From contig NZ_JAINRC010000014.1 in NCBI RefSeq assembly GCF_020400655.1, forward strand, positions 124,001-188,000: a stretch of 64,000 bases of DNA. The letters run 5' to 3'. Origin of the DNA: Streptomyces spinosus. GTDB taxonomy: Bacteria; Actinomycetota; Actinomycetes; Streptomycetales; Streptomycetaceae. The stretch's first letter is position 1. Each line of letters opens with the position of its first letter. The position numbers and the translations under genes are program-made. This document shows, piece by piece, positions 17,143-25,697 of the stretch. Below the pieces are notes generated by a model. That model made no database searches and was not told the origin of the DNA. It saw only the letters and a list, made by a program, of their open reading frames with translations.

Positions 17143-17786
17143 CCCGTCACCACCGCGCGAGGAACCCGCGACGCCCACGCTTGCCCGGACCGCGCCCAGC
17201 CCCGCGCCGGCCGGCGCGGGGCCCACGTCTTCGCCTCGCCCTCCGAGACCCGCATCCTGCGGGGCGCCCTCCGCTTCCTCGTCCGCACACCGGCCGTCCG
17301 GCGGCAGGCCGGCCGCGCACCAGTGCCTGCCAGGCCCCGCTCAGGTTCCAGGCCCTGCGGACCCTGTCCGCCTGGGAGCCGGCCGCGCCCGAGAAGTGCG
17401 CCCGGTCCGGAGCCCGCCGGCCGACGTCCCGCGCCTGGCGGGCCGGATGCGTGACGTCCGGTCCGCCACCCGGAAGACCTCCACTTCACCACCGGGAAGA
17501 CGTTCCGCCGACGGCCTCCTGGTGAGCCGGAGGAGGCGACACGGCGGCTGACGTAGCCGTCGCCCGCACAGCACGCGCGCGTGGACCCGCGGCCCGCGGG
17601 GGAGGTCCACGCGCGCGTGCGTGCGTTCTCGGGCGCGGGGGAGGGAGAGCGGCAGGGCACCGTCCGGCAGCGCGCTGCCCTGTGCGTCGCGCCGGCAGGC
17701 CGGTGGCACGGGCGCCTCCCGGTCCGTCGGCGGCGCTGCTGTCGGCCGGCGCGGCCCCCGCCGGCCCGTCTCGTAGTCTTGGGCCC
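17143..17786. other. Gene-poor GC-rich region, MFS / murB
   Basis: 644 bases with no open frame that looks like a real protein; candidate frames are Arg/Pro-rich shadows. It contains a 17-bp perfect inverted repeat at 17571-17620 (listed separately). Confidence 0.5.
17571..17620. repeat. 17-bp inverted repeat, long hairpin
   Basis: GCACGCGCGCGTGGACC (17571-17587) and its exact reverse complement (17604-17620) flank a 16-base GC loop that itself contains CCGCGG. The first 14 bases equal the repeat after nuoN. It could act as a bidirectional terminator or a protein site. Confidence 0.75.
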
Positions 17787-18842
17787 GTGCAGGTACTCCA
17801 CGACGCCCCCCTTGCCCCGCTGACCACCTTCCGGCTGGGTGGTCCCGCGACGCGGCTGGTGACCGCCGCCACCGACGCCGAGGTGATCGCCGCCGTCCGC
17901 GAGGCGGACGACAGCGGCACCCCGCTGCTGGTCATCGGCGGCGGATCGAACCTGGTCATCGGCGACAAGGGCTTCGACGGCACCGCGCTGCGCATCGCCA
18001 CGCGCGGGGTCGAGCTGCGCGGCACCACGCTGGAGCTGGCGGCCGGCGAGGTGTGGACCGACGCCGTGGCCCGCACCGTGGAGGCCGGGCTCGCCGGGAT
18101 CGAGTGCCTGGCCGGCATCCCCGGATCCGCGGGCGCCACGCCGATCCAGAACGTGGGCGCCTACGGCCAGGAGGTCTCCTCGACGATCACCGAGGTGATC
18201 GCCTACGACCGGCGGGCCGGCGAGACCGTCACGCTGACGAACGAAGAGTGCGCCTTCTCGTACCGCCACAGCCGCTTCAAGGCCGACCCGGAGCGCTACG
18301 TCGTGCTCCGGGTCTGCTTCGAGCTGGAGGACGCGGGCGGGCTGTCCGCGCCGGTCAGGTACGCCGAGGCCGCCCGTGCGCTCGGTGTGGAGCCGGGGGA
18401 CCGGGTGCCGCTGGCCGACGCCCGGGAGGCCGTGCTGAAGCTGCGCGCCGGCAAGGGCATGGTCCTCGACCCCGAGGACCACGACACCTGGTCGGCCGGC
18501 TCCTTCTTCACCAACCCGATCCTCGGCGACGAGCAGTTCGCCGCGTTCCGCGCGCGCGTGCGGGCACGGCTGGGCGAGGGCGTCGAGCCGCCCGCCTACC
18601 CGGCGGGGGAGGGCCGTACGAAGACCTCAGCGGCCTGGCTGATCGACAAGGCGGGCTTCACCAAGGGGTACGGCAGCGGCCCCGCCCGCATCTCCACCAA
18701 GCACACCCTCGCGCTCACCAACCGGGGCGGTGCCACCACGGAGGACCTGCTCGCGCTGGCCCGCGAGGTGATCGCCGGTGTCCGCGAGGCGTTCGGCGTC
18801 ACCCTGGTCAACGAGCCGGTGACCGTCGGCGTCGGCATCTAG
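17787..18842 (+). CDS. murB: UDP-N-acetylenolpyruvoylglucosamine reductase
   Basis: Reduces UDP-GlcNAc-enolpyruvate to UDP-MurNAc with NADPH and FAD in peptidoglycan synthesis. 351 residues from GTG at 17787. FAD-binding GGGSNLVIGDKGF, the GSFFTNPI segment with the catalytic serine, and a C-terminal NEPVTVG with the catalytic glutamate are present. The open frame begins upstream at 17682, but family similarity starts at QVLHDAPLAPLTTFRLGG. Confidence 0.95.
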   Translation: MQVLHDAPLAPLTTFRLGGPATRLVTAATDAEVIAAVREADDSGTPLLVIGGGSNLVIGDKGFDGTALRIATRGVELRGTTLELAAGEVWTDAVARTVEAGLAGIECLAGIPGSAGATPIQNVGAYGQEVSSTITEVIAYDRRAGETVTLTNEECAFSYRHSRFKADPERYVVLRVCFELEDAGGLSAPVRYAEAARALGVEPGDRVPLADAREAVLKLRAGKGMVLDPEDHDTWSAGSFFTNPILGDEQFAAFRARVRARLGEGVEPPAYPAGEGRTKTSAAWLIDKAGFTKGYGSGPARISTKHTLALTNRGGATTEDLLALAREVIAGVREAFGVTLVNEPVTVGVGI

Positions 18843-18876
18843 GAGCGGTTGCCGGAGCGGTGGCGGGCGGCGCCGC

Positions 18877-19509
18877 TCAGTAGGCCACCCCGACCCCCTG
18901 CTTCAGGGTCTCCTCGGCGTCGATCAGCGCGAGCATGGCGTGCGCGACGTCCGCACGCCCGATGAAGCGTCCCCGGGGCGGGAAGCCGCCGACGACGGTG
19001 CGGTAGCGGCCGGTGAGCGGCTTGTCCTGGAGCCGGGGCGGCCGTACGGACGTCCAGTCCGTGCCGCTGTGGGCCAGCTCCGCCTCCATCCCCCGCAGGT
19101 CGGCGTAGACGTCCGCGAGGATCGCCGACACCAGGCGCCGCACCGCCCGGTCCAGGAGGCCGTCGTGCGCCGGGGCCGGGCCGACCGGCGCGGCGCTCAC
19201 CACCAGCAGCCGGCGTACCCCCTCCGCCTCCATGGCATCCAGCACCGTGCGGGTCAGCCGGGTGGCCACCCCGGCGTCCTCGCGGCTGCGCGCGCCCAGG
19301 CCCGACAAGACGGCGTCCCGGCCCCGTACGGCGGGCCGCAGCTCCTCGGGGTCGCTCAGGTCGCTGCGGACGATCTCCAGACGGTCGCCGGTGACGGCGA
19401 GCCGGGCCGGGTCCCGTACCACCGCTGTGACCTCGTGACCGGCGTCCAGGGCCTGGCGGACCAGCTCCCGGCCGATCCCTCCCGTGGCGCCGAAGACAGT
19501 GAGCTTCAT
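18877..19509 (-). CDS. NAD(P)-binding protein, atypical SDR / NmrA-like
   Basis: 210 residues. MKLTVFGATGGIGRELVRQA gives the GxxGxxG loop; LLVVSAAPVGP and WTSVRPPRLQDKPLTGRYR match the anti-BilS / YhfK-type atypical SDR group. Divergent from a tetR gene with two matching palindromes in the shared promoter, so it is likely the TetR target. Substrate unknown. Confidence 0.87.
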   Translation of the reverse strand: MKLTVFGATGGIGRELVRQALDAGHEVTAVVRDPARLAVTGDRLEIVRSDLSDPEELRPAVRGRDAVLSGLGARSREDAGVATRLTRTVLDAMEAEGVRRLLVVSAAPVGPAPAHDGLLDRAVRRLVSAILADVYADLRGMEAELAHSGTDWTSVRPPRLQDKPLTGRYRTVVGGFPPRGRFIGRADVAHAMLALIDAEETLKQGVGVAY

Positions 19510-19542
19510 GGTGACGTTCGACTCCCTAGGTTCGCGGACAAT

Positions 19543-19564
19543 GGTGGGTAAGTATTCACTCACC
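19543..19564. promoter_or_regulatory. TetR operator 1 in divergent promoter
   Basis: GGTGGGT-N8-ACTCACC, an imperfect palindrome (one mismatch) 33 bases upstream of the NAD(P)-binding protein start. Confidence 0.65.
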
Positions 19565-19577
19565 CGTGTGGCCTCTA

Positions 19578-19601
19578 GGGTGGGTAGGCACTCACCCACC
19601 C
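19578..19601. promoter_or_regulatory. TetR operator 2 in divergent promoter
   Basis: Perfect GGGTGGGT-N8-ACCCACCC palindrome, 22 bases before the tetR ATG and with the same spacing as operator 1. Occupancy would shut off both divergent promoters. Confidence 0.72.
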
Positions 19602-19623
19602 GTCAAGTCCCGATCGGAGCCCC

Positions 19624-20247
19624 ATGGAGACGAAGCCGGCGCGTGTCCGCATCCTCGACGCGGCCCACGAGCTGATGCTCACCGTCGGACTCGCCCGCGC
19701 CACCACCAAGGAGATCGCCCGCGCGGCCGGCTGCTCCGAAGCGGCCCTCTACAAGTACTTCGACAGCAAGGAGGAGCTGTTCGTACGGGTCCTCACCGAG
19801 CGACTGCCCCGCCTCACCCCGCTGCTCAGCGGCCTCGCCGCCGAACCGGGCCAGGGCACGCTCGCCGGGAACCTCACCGAGATCGCCCGCCAGGCCGCCC
19901 TCTTCTACGAGCAGAGCTTCCCGATCGCCGCATCCCTCTACGCCGAGACCCAGCTCAAGCGCCGCCACGACGAAGCCCTGCGCGCGATCGGCTCCGGCCC
20001 GCACCTGCCCATCCAGGGCCTGGACGCCTACCTCCGCGCCGAGCAGGCCGCCGGCCGGGTCCGTGCCGACGCCGACACCTATGCCGCCGCCTCCCTCCTC
20101 ATCGGCGCGTGCGCCCAGCGGGCGTTCGCCTACGACGCCACCGAGACCGGCGCCCGCCCGCCCGTGGACGAGTTCGCCACCCGCGTCGCCCGCACCCTGG
20201 TGGGCGGAATCTCCGTTGCGGAAACGCCGGGAGACGCGCGACCCTGA
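19624..20247 (+). CDS. TetR family transcriptional regulator
   Basis: 207 residues. Helix-turn-helix TTKEIARAAGCSEAALYKYF near residues 27-46, followed by a ligand domain. Divergent to the NAD(P)-binding protein gene, with two palindromes of the same design between them, which indicates control of self and neighbour. Confidence 0.9.
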   Translation: METKPARVRILDAAHELMLTVGLARATTKEIARAAGCSEAALYKYFDSKEELFVRVLTERLPRLTPLLSGLAAEPGQGTLAGNLTEIARQAALFYEQSFPIAASLYAETQLKRRHDEALRAIGSGPHLPIQGLDAYLRAEQAAGRVRADADTYAAASLLIGACAQRAFAYDATETGARPPVDEFATRVARTLVGGISVAETPGDARP

Positions 20248-20279
20248 CGCCATGAGGCACCCCACATGAGGCGTCCCCC

Positions 20280-20987
20280 ATGCGGCTGAGGCTGCGCGAG
20301 TTCCGGCCCCGCACCGGGCCGCACGAGTACCGGATCATCCAGCCCCGGCACACCCTGCGCCACACCTCGCTGCGCGCCCCCGACCCCGTCGGCATGCTGC
20401 TCGGCGACCACGACGGGCTCGACCGGCTCGCCGCGCTGTTCGCCTTCGCCGCCCGCTCCCCGCACACGATCGTCCACGTGCCGCTGCGCGACGGCGTCCC
20501 GCCCGACGAGGGCGTCGGCGAACCGGTCGACCTGCTCCTCGTCCACGAAAGCCTCGGCCTGCGTCCCAGCCGGTGGCCCGACCTGCGCCGCCGGCTACGG
20601 CAAGGCACCCCGCTGACCGTCCGCACCGACGAGGCCCGCACCGCGCGGGACGCCGCCGCCTGGACCGAGCGCCGGGACCGGGCGGACTTCCGGGGCGACC
20701 TGCGGCACGCCACGCACGCGCGTACCTTCTTCCTCTTCGGTCACCGCCACGTCTTCGCCGGGACGGCCACCCGCTTCGCGGACGCGGCGGGCCGTGGGCC
20801 GTACCAGAAGCGTGTCGGCGAGGGGCGCATGGCGTACCTGGGGTCGTTCCTGCCCCTGGTCGACGCGCCCGGCGGCGGGCACCCGGCCGAGGTGATGGTC
20901 TGCTTCAAGGCCCGTCCGCCGTACGCCCACTTCAGACCGCCGGGCGCGCCAGCCAGTCGTCCACGCCGGCCAGCAGCCGCTTCCTGA
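20280..20987 (+). CDS. Conserved hypothetical protein
   Basis: 235 residues, soluble, Arg-rich. Segments such as DHDGLDRLAALFAFAARSP, FFLFGHRHVFAGTATRF and GRMAYLGSFLPLVD look like a real fold, but no family is recognised. Its last 56 bases overlap the 3' end of the convergent add gene. Upstream, a 14-base unit beginning ATGAGGC is repeated (20252, 20266), each copy with an out-of-frame ATG. Confidence 0.6.
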   Translation: MRLRLREFRPRTGPHEYRIIQPRHTLRHTSLRAPDPVGMLLGDHDGLDRLAALFAFAARSPHTIVHVPLRDGVPPDEGVGEPVDLLLVHESLGLRPSRWPDLRRRLRQGTPLTVRTDEARTARDAAAWTERRDRADFRGDLRHATHARTFFLFGHRHVFAGTATRFADAAGRGPYQKRVGEGRMAYLGSFLPLVDAPGGGHPAEVMVCFKARPPYAHFRPPGAPASRPRRPAAAS

Positions 20988-21972
20988 CCTCCTCCGGGGC
21001 GGCCGAACCGCGCACCGACTGCCGGGCCAGCTCCGCGAGTTCCGCGTCCGTGAAGCCGTGGGAGTGGCGGGCGATCTCGTACTGGGCGGCCAGCCGGGAC
21101 CCGAACAGCAGTGGGTCGTCGGCGCCCAGCGCCATCGGGACGCCCGCCTCGAAGAGGGTGCGCAGCGGCACGTCCTCCGGCTTCTCGTACACGCCGAGCG
21201 CCACGTTCGACGCCGGGCACACCTCGCAGGTCACGCCCCGGTCGGCCAGCCGCTTCAGCAGCCGGGGGTCCTCCGCCGCCCGCACCCCGTGCCCGATCCG
21301 CGTGGCGTCCAGGTCGTCCAGGCAGTCCCGGACCGACGCCGGGCCGGTCAGCTCGCCGCCGTGCGGGGCCGACAGCAGACCGCCCTCCCGCGCGATGTGG
21401 AAGGCCCGGTCGAAGTCCCGCGCCATGCCCCGCCGCTCGTCGTTGGAGAGCCCGAAGCCGACCACGCCCCGGTCCGCGTAGCGCACCGCCAGCCGGGCCA
21501 GGGTGCGCGCGTCCAGCGGGTGCTTCATCCGGTTCGCGGCCACCAGCACCCGCATGCCGAGCCCGGTCTCCCGCGAGGTCGTGTCCACCGCGTCCAGGAT
21601 GATCTCCAGGGCCGGGATCAGACCGCCCAGCCGGGGCGCGTACGACGTCGGGTCCACCTGGATCTCCAGCCAGCCCGAGCCGTCCCGCAGGTCCTCCTCG
21701 GCGGCCTCCCGGACCAGGCGCCGGATGTCCTCCGGCTCGCGCAGACAGGAGCGCGCGGCGTCGTACAGCCGCTGGAAACGGAACCAGCCCCGCTCGTCCG
21801 TGGCCCGCAGTCTCGGCGGTTCCCCGCTGGTCAGCGCCTCCGTCAGCGCGTCGGGCAGGCGGACGCCGTACTTGTCGGCCAGTTCCAGGACGGTGCCCGG
21901 TCGCATCGAGCCGGTGAAGTGCAGGTGCAGATGGGCTTTCGGCAGCTCAGAGAGATCACGTACACGCTCCAT
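20932..21972 (-). CDS. add: Adenosine deaminase family protein
   Basis: Converts adenosine to inosine (purine salvage). 346 residues from ATG at 21972. Metal site KAHLHLHFTGS (H14, H16), catalytic PHGGEL, RIGHG, CPASNVALGVY and LGADDPLLFGS are all in order. Upstream in-frame extension has no similarity. Reads in the same direction as aspC but is separated from it by a strong terminator. Confidence 0.93.
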   Translation of the reverse strand: MERVRDLSELPKAHLHLHFTGSMRPGTVLELADKYGVRLPDALTEALTSGEPPRLRATDERGWFRFQRLYDAARSCLREPEDIRRLVREAAEEDLRDGSGWLEIQVDPTSYAPRLGGLIPALEIILDAVDTTSRETGLGMRVLVAANRMKHPLDARTLARLAVRYADRGVVGFGLSNDERRGMARDFDRAFHIAREGGLLSAPHGGELTGPASVRDCLDDLDATRIGHGVRAAEDPRLLKRLADRGVTCEVCPASNVALGVYEKPEDVPLRTLFEAGVPMALGADDPLLFGSRLAAQYEIARHSHGFTDAELAELARQSVRGSAAPEEVRKRLLAGVDDWLARPAV

Positions 21973-22045
21973 TCCCAGATCCTGCCGTATGTCCCCGCTG
22001 TCCCGGTAGCCGTTTCCCCCGACGTGGTCTTGCTCGCACAAAGGA

Positions 22046-22081
22046 ACAGGGGCACCTCCGCAGATCCGGAGGTGCCCCTGT
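22046..22081 (-). terminator. aspC terminator
   Basis: ACAGGGGCACCTCCG (22046-22060) pairs perfectly with CGGAGGTGCCCCTGT (22067-22081) over a 6-base loop. On the minus strand it is followed by TCCTTTG. It lies just past the aspC stop. Confidence 0.85.
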
Positions 22082-22096
22082 CCGGGAACGGACGAC

Positions 22097-23323
22097 TCAG
22101 TCCCTGGCCTCCGCCAGCAGCTTCTGGATGCGGCTCACGCCCTCGGCGAGGTCCTCGTCACCGAGCGCGTACGACAGCCGCAGGTAACCCGGCGTGCCGA
22201 ACGCCTCGCCCGGGACGACCGCGACCTCGGCCTCCTCCAGGATCAGCGCGGCCAGCTCGACGGTGTCCTGCGGGCGCTTGCCGCGGATCTCCTTGCCGAG
22301 CAGCGCCTTGACCGACGGGTAGGCGTAGAACGCGCCCTCGGGCTCGGGGCAGACCACGCCGTCGATCTCGTTGAGCATCCGCACGATGGTCTTGCGGCGC
22401 CGGTCGAACGCCTCGCGCATCGTCGCCACGGCGTCGAGGTCACCGGAGACGGCGGCCAGCGCGGCCACCTGGGCGACGTTGGAGACGTTCGACGTGGCGT
22501 GCGACTGGAGGTTCGTCGCGGCCTTGACCACGTCCTTCGGGCCGATGACCCAGCCCACGCGCCAGCCGGTCATGGCGTACGTCTTCGCCACACCGTTGAC
22601 CACGATGCACTTGTCGCGCAGCTCGGGGAAGAGCCCAGGCAGGGACACGGCGGCGGCGTCGCCGTAGACCAGGTGCTCGTAGATCTCGTCGGTGAGCACC
22701 CACAGGCCGTGCTCGACGGCCCAGCGGCCGATCGCCTCGGTCTCGGCCTCGGAGTACACCGCGCCGGTCGGGTTGGACGGGGAGACGAACAGCACGACCT
22801 TCGTCTTCTCCGTGCGCGCCGCCTCCAGCTGCTCGACCGAGACCCGGTAGCCGGTGGTCTCGTCGGCGACGACCTCGACCGGGACACCGCCGGCCAGGCG
22901 GATCGACTCCGGGTAGGTCGTCCAGTACGGCGCGGGGACGATGACCTCGTCGCCCGGGTCGAGGATCGCGGCGAACGCCTCGTAGATGGCCTGCTTGCCA
23001 CCGTTGGTGACGAGGATCTGCGAGACGTCGGGCTCCCAGCCGGAGTCGCGCAGCGTCTTCGCGGCGATGGCGGCCTTCAGCTCGGGCAGGCCGCCGGCCG
23101 GGGTGTAGCGGTGGTACTTCGGGTTCTTGCAGGCCTCGACGGCCGCCTCGACGATGTAGTCCGGGGTCGGGAAGTCGGGCTCACCGGCGCCGAAGCCGAT
23201 CACCGGACGCCCGGCGGCCTTCAGGGCCTTCGCCTTGGCGTCCACGGCGAGGGTGGCGGACTCGGAGATCGCGCCGACTCGGGCGGAGACCCGGCGCTCG
23301 GTGGGAGGGGTTGCAGCGCTCAT
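22097..23323 (-). CDS. aspC: Pyridoxal-phosphate aspartate aminotransferase
   Basis: Class I aminotransferase, 408 residues. GAGEPDFPTPDYIVEAA, SPSNPTGAVYSEAE, and the PLP lysine K247 in VNGVAKTYAMTGWRVGW are clear. It matches the aspartate aminotransferase that sits beside secE-nusG in Streptomyces. Start ATG at 23323; the upstream frame lacks similarity. Confidence 0.93.
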   Translation of the reverse strand: MSAATPPTERRVSARVGAISESATLAVDAKAKALKAAGRPVIGFGAGEPDFPTPDYIVEAAVEACKNPKYHRYTPAGGLPELKAAIAAKTLRDSGWEPDVSQILVTNGGKQAIYEAFAAILDPGDEVIVPAPYWTTYPESIRLAGGVPVEVVADETTGYRVSVEQLEAARTEKTKVVLFVSPSNPTGAVYSEAETEAIGRWAVEHGLWVLTDEIYEHLVYGDAAAVSLPGLFPELRDKCIVVNGVAKTYAMTGWRVGWVIGPKDVVKAATNLQSHATSNVSNVAQVAALAAVSGDLDAVATMREAFDRRRKTIVRMLNEIDGVVCPEPEGAFYAYPSVKALLGKEIRGKRPQDTVELAALILEEAEVAVVPGEAFGTPGYLRLSYALGDEDLAEGVSRIQKLLAEARD

Positions 23324-23469
23324 GCGGCCCATCGTTCCAGACCGCGAACGCGCCCGGCACACGGGTTTCACGGACTGAGCGGGAAGGGGTCGAGGCGTGA
23401 ACAGGGGTCCGAATCCGGCCCCCGGCCTGGACGATCTTCGGCCGGGTGGTACCGGACGGGCGCTTTCTG

Positions 23470-23499
23470 TTCGACGCCGGGCCCCGGACCACGTACACT
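23470..23499 (+). promoter_or_regulatory. Candidate promoter for tRNA-Trp / secE
   Basis: TTCGAC (23470) and TACACT (23494) with an 18-base spacer, 86 bases upstream of tRNA-Trp. Proposed from hexamer match and position only. Confidence 0.5.
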
Positions 23500-23584
23500 C
23501 TCACCTCGTTGGCCTTCAGCAGCCGCCGCCGAGCCGGTGCACACCGGGCACCCGGTCGGATGCGGTACGTTGGGGGGCACACAA

Positions 23585-23657
23585 AGGGTCGTAGCTCAAT
23601 TGGTAGAGCACCGGTCTCCAAAACCGGCGGTTGGGGGTTCAAGTCCCTCCGGCCCTG
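23585..23657 (+). tRNA. tRNA-Trp (CCA)
   Basis: 73 bases. AGGGTCG pairs with CGGCCCT; anticodon stem CCGGT/ACCGG encloses CTCCAAA with anticodon CCA; T arm GGTTCAAGTCC. tRNA-Trp upstream of secE-nusG is a conserved arrangement. Confidence 0.97.
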
Positions 23658-23763
23658 CTACACACACCGCCAGGATGTGTGCGCATGTACGTACTGCAAT
23701 GCACCGCCGTGCGGCTCAGAAACCGGGCGCGGCACGGCCACGACCCGGGATCAGGTGAGGACT

Positions 23764-24051
23764 ATGACGGACGCCGTGGGCTCCATCGACACGCCTGACG
23801 CCCAGGACGAGGTGTCCGAGTCCAAGAAGAGGGCTCGCAAGGGCGGCAAGCGCGCAAAGAAGGGCCCGCTCAAGCGTCTGGCCACCTTCTACCGCCAGAT
23901 CATCGCGGAGCTCCGCAAGGTCGTCTGGCCCTCGCGCAACCAGCTCACCTCGTACACCACCGTGGTGATCTTCTTCGTCGCCATCATGATCGCCCTGGTG
24001 ACCGTGATTGACTATGGGCTCAACCACGCGGCCAAGTACGTCTTCGGCTGA
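23764..24051 (+). CDS. secE: Preprotein translocase subunit SecE
   Basis: 95 residues. Lys/Arg-rich cytoplasmic N-terminus (residues 20-40), amphipathic FYRQIIAELRKVVWPSRNQL, and one membrane helix (VVIFFVAIMIALVTVIDYGL). It clamps SecY in the Sec translocon. ATG at 23764 has GTGAGG upstream. Confidence 0.95.
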   Translation: MTDAVGSIDTPDAQDEVSESKKRARKGGKRAKKGPLKRLATFYRQIIAELRKVVWPSRNQLTSYTTVVIFFVAIMIALVTVIDYGLNHAAKYVFG

Positions 24052-24063
24052 GCCAAGAGCGAA

Positions 24064-24090
24064 GGGCGCCGTGGTACCGGCGCCCGTTTT
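24064..24090 (+). terminator. Hairpin between secE and nusG
   Basis: GGGCGCCG and CGGCGCCC stem followed by GTTTT, 12 bases past the secE stop. Classic terminator form; as nusG lies 42 bases on with no obvious promoter, it is probably a partial terminator setting the secE:nusG ratio. Confidence 0.7.
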
Positions 24091-24131
24091 CGCATGTTCC
24101 ACCCCTATGTATCCAGGAAGAAGCAGCCATC

Positions 24132-24992
24132 GTGTCTGACCCGAACCTGAACGACGACGCCACCGAGCCCCGAGGGCTGGCTGCCGAGACGGTGGACGAC
24201 GAGCTCGACATCGTCGAGGGCGCGGACGAGCAGGACGAGTTCGAGGCTGCCGAGGCCGAGGCGGGTGAGCCGGCCGAGGAGGCCGCGCTGCACGTCGAGG
24301 ACGAGGACGAAGAGGCCGAGGCCGACGCGGAGGCCGCCGTCGCGGAGGCCGCCGAGGAAGAGCCCGCCGCCCCGGTGGACCCGGTCGAGGCCCTGCGCGA
24401 AGAACTGCGCACCCTGCCCGGCGAGTGGTACGTCATCCACACCTACGCCGGCTACGAGAACCGCGTGAAGACCAACCTGGAGCAGCGCGCCGTCTCGCTG
24501 AACGTCGAGGACTACATCTTCCAGGCCGAGGTGCCGCAGGAAGAGGTCGTCCAGATCAAGAACGGCGACCGCAAGACGATCAAGCAGAACAAGCTGCCGG
24601 GTTACGTCCTGGTCCGCATGGACCTGACCAACGAGTCCTGGGGCGTCGTCCGCAACACCCCGGGCGTCACCGGCTTCGTCGGCAACGCCTACGACCCGTA
24701 CCCGCTGACCCTGGACGAGATCGTCAAGATGCTCGCCCCGGAGGCCGAGGAGAAGGCCGCCCGCGAGGCCGCCGAGGCCGAGGGCAAGCCCGCCCCGCAG
24801 CGCAAGGTCGAGGTCCAGGTGCTGGACTTCGAGGTCGGCGACTCGGTCACCGTCACCGACGGCCCGTTCGCCACGCTCCAGGCGACCATCAACGAGATCA
24901 ACCCCGACTCGAAGAAGGTCAAGGGCCTGGTGGAGATCTTCGGCCGCGAGACGCCGGTCGAGCTCTCCTTCGACCAGATCCAGAAGAACTAG
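24132..24992 (+). CDS. nusG: Transcription termination/antitermination factor NusG
   Basis: 286 residues from GTG. An acidic, low-complexity extension (about residues 1-95, rich in Glu/Asp/Ala) precedes the NGN domain (WYVIHTYAGYENRVKTNLEQ) and a C-terminal KOW domain (VGDSVTVTDGPFATLQATI). Such N-terminal extensions are typical of actinobacterial NusG. Binds RNA polymerase and affects elongation and termination. Confidence 0.96.
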   Translation: MSDPNLNDDATEPRGLAAETVDDELDIVEGADEQDEFEAAEAEAGEPAEEAALHVEDEDEEAEADAEAAVAEAAEEEPAAPVDPVEALREELRTLPGEWYVIHTYAGYENRVKTNLEQRAVSLNVEDYIFQAEVPQEEVVQIKNGDRKTIKQNKLPGYVLVRMDLTNESWGVVRNTPGVTGFVGNAYDPYPLTLDEIVKMLAPEAEEKAAREAAEAEGKPAPQRKVEVQVLDFEVGDSVTVTDGPFATLQATINEINPDSKKVKGLVEIFGRETPVELSFDQIQKN

Positions 24993-25014
24993 ACCTTTTC
25001 TGGACGTACTGCTT

Positions 25015-25064
25015 CCGTGCAGGTCAGGCGGGCTGGTTCAGCCCTCCTGACCTGCACGGTTTTT
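25015..25064 (+). terminator. nusG terminator
   Basis: CCGTGCAGGTCAGG and CCTGACCTGCACGG form a perfect 14-bp stem whose loop holds a second small stem (GGCTG/CAGCC), followed by TTTTT. One of the strongest factor-independent terminators here; it separates secE-nusG from rplKA. Confidence 0.92.
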
Positions 25065-25090
25065 GGCCGCGCATCTATACCCGTTATCGT
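25063..25090 (+). promoter_or_regulatory. Candidate rplK promoter
   Basis: TTGGCC at 25063 and TATCGT at 25085, 16-base spacer, directly after the nusG terminator and 72 bases before rplK. Proposed from position; hexamer match is moderate. Confidence 0.35.
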
Positions 25091-25161
25091 TGTGCGGTAT
25101 GCCTGCATCCGGGTGGTCCCCGGAGGCGGGCAGGACCCGAACCGAAAGGACCCGGAGAGCT

Positions 25162-25596
25162 ATGCCTCCCAAGAAGAAGAAGGTCACGGGGCTCATCAAG
25201 CTCCAGATCCAGGCCGGCGCCGCCAACCCGGCTCCGCCGGTCGGCCCGGCGCTGGGTCAGCACGGCGTCAACATCATGGAGTTCTGCAAGGCCTACAACG
25301 CCGCGACCGAGTCGCAGCGCGGTTGGGTCATCCCGGTGGAGATCACGGTCTACGAGGACCGCTCCTTCACCTTCATCACCAAGACGCCGCCGGCCGCGAA
25401 GATGATCCTCAAGGCCGCGGGCATCGAGAAGGGCTCCGGCGAGCCGCACAAGACCAAGGTCGCCAAGATCACCGAGGCGCAGGTCCGCGAGATCGCCCAG
25501 ACCAAGATGCCCGACCTGAACGCGAACGACCTGGACGCCGCCGCGAAGATCATCGCCGGTACCGCGCGTTCCATGGGCGTCACGGTCGAGGGCTGA
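25162..25596 (+). CDS. rplK: 50S ribosomal protein L11
   Basis: 144 residues; start ATG with GGAG 6 bases upstream. GAANPAPPVGPALGQHGVNI is the L11 N-terminal domain signature. L11 binds the 23S GTPase-associated centre, the thiostrepton target, and in actinobacteria L11 (RelC) is needed for RelA activation. Confidence 0.97.
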   Translation: MPPKKKKVTGLIKLQIQAGAANPAPPVGPALGQHGVNIMEFCKAYNAATESQRGWVIPVEITVYEDRSFTFITKTPPAAKMILKAAGIEKGSGEPHKTKVAKITEAQVREIAQTKMPDLNANDLDAAAKIIAGTARSMGVTVEG

Positions 25597-25697
25597 CCCC
25601 AACCCCCCAAGCAGTCATGCGGCCGTAGCCGGTCGCACGTGGCAGGGCCTGCTCGGCCCAGGGACCACGACTCCTTCAGAACACACAGGAGCAAGTT

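Noticed and set aside
15670..17226. 518-codon antisense frame over the MFS gene
   Set aside because: Low-complexity shadow of the exporter.
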